Source: Kiritimatiellia bacterium
Lineage (GTDB): Bacteria > Verrucomicrobiota > Kiritimatiellia > RFP12 > UBA1067
Assembly: GCA_028701555.1 (NCBI GenBank)
Contig: JAQVQN010000029.1
Location: 1 to 12,068, forward strand
DNA: 12,068 nt
Direction of reading: 5' to 3'
Part shown: piece by piece, positions 6,868-12,068 of the stretch
Position numbering within the stretch: position 1 is the first letter of the stretch
Layout: every line of letters begins with the position of its first letter
The notes under the pieces: generated by a model
The model's database searches: none
The model's input: only the letters and a program-made list of their open reading frames with translations
What the model was told of the DNA's origin: nothing
Made by a program: the position numbers and the translations under genes

Positions 6868-7188
6868 ATGTCAATTGAAGTCACGATTAGACACATGAAC
6901 TCGAATTCCGGCATGAAGGAGTATGCTGAGGAACGCGCAAATAAACTCATCAGTCAGTTTCCGCGGGTTGAGAGTGTGCATGTTATTATCGATGTGCAGA
7001 GGCATCTGTATGAGGCTGAGGTTATAGTGCAGCAAAAGGGGCTGACCGCCGTAGGTGCCAAAGAGCACGCCGACAGTGCCCGGGCTGTCATTGACATTGC
7101 CGCTGCGCGGGCTGAGAAACAATTGCGGAAGACGCTAAGCAAGCGTGTGACCACGCATTTGCGCAAAAAGAATAAAGTGAAGGAATAA
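6868..7188 (+). CDS. hpf: Ribosome hibernation-promoting factor, short form (HPF/YfiA family)
   Basis: The 106-residue product starts MSIEVTIRHMNSNSGMKEYA and has the beta-alpha-beta-beta-beta-alpha pattern of the HPF/YfiA family, with the conserved EAEVIVQQKG strand and a basic C-terminal tail (LRKKNKVKE) that suits binding to 16S rRNA. The family blocks the decoding centre and promotes inactive 70S or 100S ribosomes in stationary phase. It lacks the C-terminal dimerisation domain of long HPF, so it is the short type, close in length to E. coli HPF (95) and YfiA (about 112). A strong GGAAGG (6854-6859) stands 8 nt before the ATG. Its TAA shares one base with the hprK ATG, so the two are translationally coupled. 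Its place between lptB and PTS genes parallels Proteobacteria. Confidence 0.94.
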   Translation: MSIEVTIRHMNSNSGMKEYAEERANKLISQFPRVESVHVIIDVQRHLYEAEVIVQQKGLTAVGAKEHADSARAVIDIAAARAEKQLRKTLSKRVTTHLRKKNKVKE

Positions 7189-8150
7189 TGGCTGTAGCAC
7201 GAAACAGTTCAAGACAGAGATCGCCGGTAACGGTAGGTGCGTTTCTGTCGGCTGGGCGCGATCGTCTGGGGCTCGAGTTAATTGCAGGAGAAGCGGGGCT
7301 TGGGCGCATCATAGCAGAGCCAATGGTTCACCGTCCCGGCTTGGCGCTTTCGGGCTTTTATGGGCATTTCGCCCAAAAGAGAATTCAGGTTCTGGGCATG
7401 GCCGAGCACGCTTATTTGAATTCTTTGCCGGAGGATTTGCGTGTGCAAAGGATCAACGAGCTTTTCAGCCTTAAAATACCTTGCATGGTGTTCTCGCGAA
7501 ACAAACGTGTCTTTCCAGAGGTTATGCTGGTAGCGGAGCGTAATAACATCAGCGTCTTGCGCACAGGCATGGTGACCAGGCATTTCATACAGACGGCGAC
7601 ATTCGTGCTGGAGGATCTGCACGCTCCGAGTTGCAAAGCATACGGAACCATGATGGAAGTGGCGGGTGTCGGTGTGTTCATTGAGGGAGATCCGGGGATG
7701 GGCAAAAGCGAGACGGCTTTGGGGCTGATCAAGCGCGGCCACGCCCTTGTGGCAGATGATCTGACCCTCTTGAGACGGGACAGCAATGGTAACTTGATGG
7801 GTTCTGCAATGTCCGTGACCAAGTATTATATGGAAATCAGAGGCATCGGCATTATTCATGTGCCTTCTGTTTTCGGCGTCTCTTCGGTGCGCGGGGAAAA
7901 GCAGGTGGACATGGTGATCACACTTAAGCGACAGGGTGAAGCAGACGCTGAATTAGACCGCACCGGCATGGAAGAATTGCGGCGTGAGTTTTTGGGCGTG
8001 TCAGTGCCGCAACTGGTTATACCGGTGGCACCTGGGAGAGATTTGGTGAATCTGGTGGAAACGGCGGCTCAAGAGTTTAAGCTGCGCCTTTCCGGTTTCG
8101 TAGCGGTTCGTGAATTGGATTCACGGATCAGGCAACATCATGCCGGATGA
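7188..8150 (+). CDS. hprK: HPr kinase/phosphorylase
   Basis: The 320-residue product matches HprK: an N-terminal domain to about residue 135 and a C-terminal kinase domain with P-loop GDPGMGKSE (167-175), LVADD (187-191, Asp190-Asp191), the HprK signature EIRGIGIIHVPSVFG (216-230) and PVAPGRDLVNLVE (279-291). HprK phosphorylates HPr on its regulatory Ser with ATP or pyrophosphate and removes the phosphate again. In Firmicutes this drives carbon catabolite control, and in diderms it more often tunes other functions. Two oddities are seen. Tyr152 lies where Firmicute enzymes have a catalytic His just before the P-loop, and the signature has GIIHV where GIIDV or GIINV is usual. The ATG overlaps the hpf stop by 1 nt, with AAGGA as ribosome-binding site. 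ptsH, encoding its substrate, begins 12 nt after the stop. Confidence 0.93.
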   Translation: MAVARNSSRQRSPVTVGAFLSAGRDRLGLELIAGEAGLGRIIAEPMVHRPGLALSGFYGHFAQKRIQVLGMAEHAYLNSLPEDLRVQRINELFSLKIPCMVFSRNKRVFPEVMLVAERNNISVLRTGMVTRHFIQTATFVLEDLHAPSCKAYGTMMEVAGVGVFIEGDPGMGKSETALGLIKRGHALVADDLTLLRRDSNGNLMGSAMSVTKYYMEIRGIGIIHVPSVFGVSSVRGEKQVDMVITLKRQGEADAELDRTGMEELRREFLGVSVPQLVIPVAPGRDLVNLVETAAQEFKLRLSGFVAVRELDSRIRQHHAG

Positions 8151-8162
8151 TGGGAGTAGATC

Positions 8163-8459
8163 GTGGGACAATCAGAACCAAATAAAGAAACGCGGGTTTT
8201 TGTTCTGTTGAACAAATACGGGATGCATGTTCGGCCGGCTGGGCTTTTTGCAAAAGTGGCCTCAAGGTATAATGCTTCAGTTGACGTTGAGAAAGACGGC
8301 AATGTTGTTTCTGGAAAGAGCATCATGGCGTTGATGACCCTTGAGGCTGTTTGCGGATCAAGGCTGCGGGTAACGGCAGCGGGGCCGCAGTCTCGCGAAG
8401 CTCTGGATGAGCTTGAGTCTTTGGTCGCGCGCAAATTTGATATACCTGATGAGCAGTGA
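8163..8459 (+). CDS. ptsH: Phosphocarrier protein HPr
   Basis: The 98-residue product has the two HPr phosphorylation sites at the right distance from each other. GMHVRPAGLFAKVAS (20-34) holds His22, equivalent to His15, which takes phosphate from Enzyme I. VSGKSIMALMTLEA (49-62) holds Ser53, equivalent to Ser46, the HprK target. The SGKSIM context is like that of Firmicute HPr, so Ser phosphorylation is expected to work. A seven- to eight-residue N-terminal extension precedes the usual start. The start is GTG at 8163, with GGGAG (8152-8156) 6 nt upstream. An alternative start seems unlikely. It lies 12 nt after hprK and just before ptsI, so kinase, carrier and primary phosphodonor are made together. 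No Enzyme IIA, IIB or IIC gene is nearby, so the end user of the phosphate is unknown. Confidence 0.95.
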   Translation: MGQSEPNKETRVFVLLNKYGMHVRPAGLFAKVASRYNASVDVEKDGNVVSGKSIMALMTLEAVCGSRLRVTAAGPQSREALDELESLVARKFDIPDEQ

Positions 8460-8490
8460 GTCAGATAATGCGGTACAAGGCGTATGCGCT

Positions 8491-10251
8491 ATGCGCATGC
8501 TTAATGGCTTGCCGGTGTCGCGAGGGTTTGTTTCCGGGCCTGTTTTTCTTTTCAGGTCTACGGGCAGCGAACAGATCCCCGAATATCGTATAGAACCGCA
8601 AGATGTGTCGCGTGAGAACGCGCGACTCACTGACGCATTTACGTTGACAAAGACCCAAATAAATTCGTTGGCAAATGAGCTTAAAAAGCGCATAAGTGGC
8701 GATGAGGCCTCTATTTTCGACGGCCATCTCATGATGCTAGACGACGCTTCTTTCGTGGGTTCTTGCGCCGATAAAATCAAGAAGGAGCTTTTCAACGCCG
8801 AAATGGCCGTGAATGCTGTAGCCGAGCATTATTTTTCAATATTCGCTGCTATGGATGATGTGTATCTGAAAGAAAGAGCTAAAGATGTCAGCGATATTTC
8901 AAAAAGGATAATACAAAACCTTTTAGGGCGCGGCGAAGTGGCTATATCACGTTTAGATCGCCCTTCCATAATTGTCGCGGATGAACTGTCCCCGTCGGAA
9001 ACGATCACTTTGCCAAGAAATATGATTTTGGGGTTTGCCACCGACAGGGGCAGCGCCACTTCGCACGCATCACTTCTAGCACGCGCTCTTGGCATACCGG
9101 CTGTCGCTGGACTTGGTACAATTTCCGAGGTGGTCAAAACAGGAGACCTGCTGCTTCTGGATGGCACACGCGGCAAGGTGGTTCTCAATCCTGATGGTGA
9201 GGAGTTCGCCGCATTTGATAAAATGGTGGAACGCTCGGAGTCGATCAGGGTCACTCTCGAACAGGATAGGTTGACCAAGGGCGCGACCAGTGACGGACAC
9301 ATGGTGCCCTTCCTTGCCAACATAGACCATAGCACTCCCATGACTGATCTTTACGCAGTTGGTGCAGAAGGAGTCGGCCTTTACCGGACAGAATATTTAT
9401 GGATGGCCTATGAGCGAGAACCTACGGAAGAAGAACAAACTCACGCCTATACGGCCGCTGTCAGAGCCATGCCTGAAGGATTTCCTGTAACAATACGTGT
9501 GCTTGATCTTGGTGGCGACAAAATTACAGGCAATGCAGCCGCGCATAAAGAAGCCAATCCTTTTCTCGGCAATCGTTCGATTCGTTATCTTTTGCGGAAC
9601 CGCGATGTTTTCCGACGTCAGTTACGGGCAATACTGCGTGCAAGCGCACATGGCAGTGTGCAGATAATGTATCCCATGATAGCTGCTGTTGAGGAGTTGC
9701 AGGCAGCTAACATTGAACTCTTGTCCTGCATGTCTGATCTAAAGCAGGAAGGCATTCCTTTTGACGAGAATATGCGGCGTGGGGTTATGATTGAAATACC
9801 GGCAGCCGCCATAATTGCCGACACTTTAGCGAATGAAGCCGACTTTTTTTCGATTGGAACTAACGACCTTATACAATATTCGCTTGCGGTTGACAGGCTC
9901 AATGAGACTGTGGCTAGGCTTTATCAGCCGACTCATCCAGGAGTTCTGCACCTCATTAACATCGCAATCCAGGCAGCTCATCACCACGGGCAGAAGGTGG
10001 CCGTATGCGGCGAGACAGCGGCCGATCCTTTTCTGGCCGTACTCCTAATCGGCATGGGAGTTGACGAGCTGAGCATGTCTCCTAATCTGATACCGCTGGT
10101 TAAAAAAGTTGTCAGACAAGTCAAGTTAGACGACACCAAACTGTTGGCTGATGAGGTGCGGCACATGGCGGGATTGTCTGCCGAAAAAATTTATACGCAT
10201 TGCCGCAATTTCGTTCTGAAATTTATGCCGGACCTTATGTATATGCAATAA
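8491..10251 (+). CDS. ptsI: PTS Enzyme I (phosphoenolpyruvate-protein phosphotransferase)
   Basis: The product has about 586 residues. It moves phosphate from phosphoenolpyruvate to HPr His22. The N-terminal HPr-binding domain contains DRGSATSHASLLARALGIP with active-site His192 (E. coli His189). The C-terminal TIM barrel has GVGLYRTEYLWM, RVLDLGGDK, NPFLGNRSIRYLL, GVMIEIPAA, FSIGTNDLIQYSLAVDR and VCGETAADP with acid/base Cys506 (E. coli Cys502). All key residues are present, so it should be active. The start is uncertain. ATG 8491 gives the family N-terminus (MRMLNGLPVSRG) and numbering close to E. coli, with AAGG 10 nt upstream. ATG 8449 would overlap ptsH by 11 nt and has no clear ribosome-binding site, and an ATG at 8497 is also possible. 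It is the last gene of the operon and is followed directly by a strong terminator. Confidence 0.95.
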   Translation: MRMLNGLPVSRGFVSGPVFLFRSTGSEQIPEYRIEPQDVSRENARLTDAFTLTKTQINSLANELKKRISGDEASIFDGHLMMLDDASFVGSCADKIKKELFNAEMAVNAVAEHYFSIFAAMDDVYLKERAKDVSDISKRIIQNLLGRGEVAISRLDRPSIIVADELSPSETITLPRNMILGFATDRGSATSHASLLARALGIPAVAGLGTISEVVKTGDLLLLDGTRGKVVLNPDGEEFAAFDKMVERSESIRVTLEQDRLTKGATSDGHMVPFLANIDHSTPMTDLYAVGAEGVGLYRTEYLWMAYEREPTEEEQTHAYTAAVRAMPEGFPVTIRVLDLGGDKITGNAAAHKEANPFLGNRSIRYLLRNRDVFRRQLRAILRASAHGSVQIMYPMIAAVEELQAANIELLSCMSDLKQEGIPFDENMRRGVMIEIPAAAIIADTLANEADFFSIGTNDLIQYSLAVDRLNETVARLYQPTHPGVLHLINIAIQAAHHHGQKVAVCGETAADPFLAVLLIGMGVDELSMSPNLIPLVKKVVRQVKLDDTKLLADEVRHMAGLSAEKIYTHCRNFVLKFMPDLMYMQ

Positions 10252-10255
10252 ATCT

Positions 10256-10281
10256 AAAAGCGGCAATCAGCTGCCGCTTTT
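10256..10281. terminator. Symmetrical (bidirectional) intrinsic terminator between ptsI and the convergent phosphoesterase gene
   Basis: AAAAGCGGCA and TGCCGCTTTT form a perfect 10-bp stem around the 6-nt loop ATCAGC. The stem begins 4 nt after the ptsI stop. The outer A:T pairs give a U-tract in either direction, so one hairpin can end both the plus-strand operon and the minus-strand gene, whose stop lies at 10298. There is no T-run beyond four, so efficiency may be moderate. Confidence 0.82.
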
Positions 10282-10297
10282 GGATTAAGCATGCAGA

Positions 10298-11818
10298 TCA
10301 CTCTTGATTATTTTTTTTGAAGCGGAATAGTGCGTCAGGGTACATTTTGGGAGTTATGCCCGCCTGTTTTAGTAGGTTAACGTGCGGCCAGAACTCGCCT
10401 GACTCCGCGAGGTCGTGCGCATCGGACGCTAAAGCAATATGCACGCCTTTTTCAAAACAGGCTTTTATAAAATCAGCGTCTGGATGGTTTATGTGAAAAT
10501 TAACTTCAGCTGCAATTCCGCAATCGGCCAAAAGACTTGCGACCACCGGATAAAGATGTTTAGGAGGTGACAAACGGTTGCGTGTAAAAAAACGGAAAGG
10601 ATGAGCTAGCACGTTAATGTCGTGATTAAGCAGATGCTCTATGTCGCGCATGAACAGGCTTTCCGCTTCCTTTTGACTGGTCTTGCCGGGAACAAAACCC
10701 TGCACGTAATGAACTGAGCCGATAATTATGTCCCAATCGGCAGTCATGTCCTCAGGTGCCAAAAGCAATTTGCCGTTGTCATACAGGTCTACCTCCAAGC
10801 CAACTTTCACAAAAGGCGATCGTATTTTATTTGCGAAACGCCGGAAATTCAACATCCGTCCGCGCTCTGGATTAGCCCAAACCTCTTGCACTATGGCCGG
10901 ATCATTTTGCCAGTGGAACCCCATTGCGCAGCGTTTTTCGAAATAAAGTTGAAAAGCATGTTCAGTAACGCACAGTGTGGACACGCCCAGTGACTGTGAA
11001 AGAGCGATGCATGCGGCTGTGTCCACTGTTGTTCCGCAATAGGCAAACTCAGAGTGCGAATGCACATCAATTATATTCGGCATTTGCATTGACAGGCTCA
11101 AGTCTTCAATCTCGATATTGGTTCCTTCTAGACGGATTAAACTGAAACGGTATGGAGCTTCGCACAATGCGGGAACGGTGTGATAAAGGACTCCTTCATG
11201 CGTACGAGGTTTCTGTCCCTTATGGTAATGTCCGCTTAAAGACAAGATAACGCCGACTTTCTTGAATGAGTCTATGATTTCAGCAGAATTTGTTGGCCGA
11301 TAAGGGTAGTGTGAGTCTATCGGAGGATAAATCGGAGGATGTTGCACGGCGATCAGCGGTATGCCGGGGTTTTCCTTGGCGAGTGTAAGTGTGCGCAAAA
11401 GGTCTGTTTCTGAACGTGCGCAATCATGCGAGTCTTTATAGCTGTCGGCATAAAGAATAAAGCCGTAACCGCCAGTCTTATAAAAATTTTGCGGATGGTC
11501 AAAAAATTCATCGAAGGTTTTCTGGTCGCCGTCATGGTTGCCTGGCACAGCCAAGAAAGGAATGTTGCTGAGCAGCAACTCACTGTAAATTGATACATTA
11601 TCAAGTTGAGCGTTACGTCCATTTCCGTTTTCCAGCACGTCGCCTAAAACCAGCGTCAAATCGGGGTGCACGTCCATGTGTTTAAGTCGAAGGAAGACTT
11701 TTTTCAGCATGATCCTGGCGAGTTCACCGCGCACCTGTGGAGGCTGTGCGGTCTGACGTGCCAACCCTGTGTAATGCAAATCCGCAACGGCGAGTATTGT
11801 CAGCTTCCTGTCACTCAT
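10298..11818 (-). CDS. Two-domain phosphoesterase: calcineurin-like metallophosphoesterase fused to a PHP (histidinol-phosphatase-like) domain
   Basis: The product has 506 residues. Residues 5-240 form a metallophosphoesterase with every expected ligand motif: ADLH (Asp13, His15), LVLGDVLEN (Asp60), PGNHD (Asn94, His95), VQHPP (His160) and SGHYHKG (His197, His199). Residues 248-500 form a PHP domain: IDVHSHSEF (His253, His255), VTEH (His287), GLEVDLYDNG (Glu342), IIIGSVHYV (His370), VLAHPFRF (His406) and ASDAHD (Asp466, His468). GLEVDLY and GSVH are most like PHP-type histidinol phosphatases. Both active sites look complete. No signal peptide is seen, so it is probably cytoplasmic. The substrate is unknown; nucleotides, cyclic nucleotides or sugar phosphates are possible, and no his genes are nearby. 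The only sensible start is ATG 11818, with a stop codon six codons upstream in frame and AGGA unusually close. The gene is visibly more AT-rich than the rib genes. A single-gene unit with its own promoter is likely. Confidence 0.88.
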   Translation of the reverse strand: MSDRKLTILAVADLHYTGLARQTAQPPQVRGELARIMLKKVFLRLKHMDVHPDLTLVLGDVLENGNGRNAQLDNVSIYSELLLSNIPFLAVPGNHDGDQKTFDEFFDHPQNFYKTGGYGFILYADSYKDSHDCARSETDLLRTLTLAKENPGIPLIAVQHPPIYPPIDSHYPYRPTNSAEIIDSFKKVGVILSLSGHYHKGQKPRTHEGVLYHTVPALCEAPYRFSLIRLEGTNIEIEDLSLSMQMPNIIDVHSHSEFAYCGTTVDTAACIALSQSLGVSTLCVTEHAFQLYFEKRCAMGFHWQNDPAIVQEVWANPERGRMLNFRRFANKIRSPFVKVGLEVDLYDNGKLLLAPEDMTADWDIIIGSVHYVQGFVPGKTSQKEAESLFMRDIEHLLNHDINVLAHPFRFFTRNRLSPPKHLYPVVASLLADCGIAAEVNFHINHPDADFIKACFEKGVHIALASDAHDLAESGEFWPHVNLLKQAGITPKMYPDALFRFKKNNQE

Positions 11819-11837
11819 ATCCTGTAAAAACTTTCAT
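11811..11837 (-). other. Possible eight-codon leader reading frame overlapping the phosphoesterase start
   Basis: On the minus strand an ATG at 11837 opens a frame of eight codons (MKVFTGYE) that stops at TGA 11813-11811, just inside the start of the phosphoesterase gene. It has no clear ribosome-binding site of its own. It could allow translational coupling, since the main ATG has AGGA only one base away, but chance is a fair explanation. Confidence 0.18.
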
Positions 11838-11881
11838 AAAGGCGATTTTAAAATCCGTAAATAAGTCTCAGTTGGAGGGAT

Positions 11882-11910
11882 AAAATAAAGTAAGCGTCTC
11901 GTGTGGTCAA
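11882..11910 (-). promoter_or_regulatory. Predicted sigma-70 promoter for the phosphoesterase fusion gene
   Basis: On the minus strand TTGACC (11910-11905) is followed after exactly 17 nt by TATTTT (11887-11882). Each matches consensus at five and four of six positions respectively, with ideal spacing. Transcription would start near 11875, giving a leader of about 57 nt before the ATG at 11818. It is the best promoter candidate in the AT-rich right end. Confidence 0.5.
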
Positions 11911-11990
11911 TAGCTTTCAGAAAAAAATAATCGCGCGTCCTTTATCTTGTTTAAATGTGTGGTTTTGTTTTGACGAGATCACTGCTTATT

Positions 11991-12008
11991 TAGCGGTATT
12001 TACCGCTA
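11991..12008. repeat. Perfect 8-bp inverted repeat, operator-like
   Basis: TAGCGGTA and TACCGCTA face each other across a TT spacer, making an 18-bp near-palindrome in otherwise AT-rich DNA. The short spacer disfavors a terminator hairpin and favors a site for a dimeric DNA-binding protein. It lies about 80 bp upstream of the predicted phosphoesterase promoter, and it could instead control a gene beyond the right edge. I do not recognise the motif as belonging to a named regulator. Confidence 0.5.
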
Positions 12009-12041
12009 TCGAAATATATTTTTTAATGCTCAAGACTTGTG

Positions 12042-12056
12042 TTTAATGGCATTAAA
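12042..12056. repeat. Short inverted repeat TTTAATG-G-CATTAAA
   Basis: Seven-base arms surround a single central G. It lies 33 bp to the right of the first palindrome. It is AT-rich, so chance is more likely than for the first one, but the spacing and position suggest a second regulatory site near the window edge. A weak plus-strand promoter (TTGTGT at 12037-12042, 18 nt, TAATAT at 12061-12066) overlaps it. Confidence 0.3.
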
Positions 12057-12068
12057 AAGGTAATATAC

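Noticed and set aside
7278..7859. A 193-codon minus-strand frame opposite hprK
   Set aside because: It is the antisense of a gene with clear HprK motifs. Its product has no recognisable domain and no ribosome-binding site that I can see.
8829..9341. A 170-codon minus-strand frame opposite ptsI
   Set aside because: The Ser/Arg-rich product is typical of a shadow of a real gene, and ptsI is certain on the other strand.
11970..12002. Plus-strand promoter starting at TTGACG (11970-11975)
   Set aside because: No -10-like sequence lies at 16-18 nt. The nearest AT-rich candidates are at 11 and 21 nt.
1..12068. CRISPR array, transposon, phage, toxin-antitoxin or other defence system
   Set aside because: I saw no regularly spaced repeats, transposase or integrase motifs, or paired small toxin/antitoxin frames on either strand.

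Overview
The window reads as a piece of the chromosome of a Gram-negative (diderm) bacterium. It carries Kdo synthesis genes (kdsB, kdsA) and an Lpt-type lipopolysaccharide export set. Next to them lies a PTS phosphorelay with an HPr kinase and an HPr that keeps both the catalytic His and the regulatory Ser. The PfkB kinase has an N-terminus (GLSP, Gln in place of the usual Asp) of a type I associate with the PVC superphylum (Planctomycetes, Verrucomicrobia, Lentisphaerae, Kiritimatiellae). A PVC lineage, perhaps Lentisphaerae or Kiritimatiellae, is my best guess, but it is inference. No rRNA, tRNA, transposase, phage gene or CRISPR array is visible.

Layout. (1) 1-873, plus strand: the 3' end of ribD followed 3 nt later by a complete riboflavin synthase gene (ribE), both very G-rich. 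(2) 941-1897, plus strand: a PfkB-family sugar kinase whose end overlaps, tail to tail, a minus-strand histidine phosphatase gene (1884-2558). That gene lies just downstream of efp (2587-3153, minus), and the two probably share an efp promoter at about 3187-3216. (3) 3340-10251, plus strand: a tightly packed run of nine genes, kdsB-kdsA-lptC-lptA-lptB-hpf-hprK-ptsH-ptsI, closed by a strong symmetrical hairpin terminator (10256-10281). (4) 10298-11818, minus strand: one 506-residue protein joining a calcineurin-like metallophosphoesterase to a PHP-type phosphoesterase, with all expected metal ligands of both domains present. It has its own good promoter at 11882-11910. (5) 11819-12068: an AT-rich gene-free end with two palindromes that look like operator sites.

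How the genes work together. KdsA makes Kdo-8-phosphate and KdsB activates Kdo with CMP. LptC, LptA and LptB move finished lipopolysaccharide outward. HPF silences ribosomes in slow growth. HprK, HPr and Enzyme I form a phosphorelay that senses carbon and energy state. The order recalls the proteobacterial lptC-lptA-lptB-rpoN-hpf-ptsN-rapZ-npr locus, but rpoN, ptsN and rapZ are missing and HprK plus a whole Enzyme I are present. No sugar-specific Enzyme II is in the window, so the relay may serve regulation more than sugar uptake.

The items most worth a second look are the metallophosphoesterase-PHP fusion, the envelope/PTS operon with its altered HprK active site, and the paired palindromes at the right edge. 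Nothing here is clearly a wholly new system. Most genes belong to well-known families.
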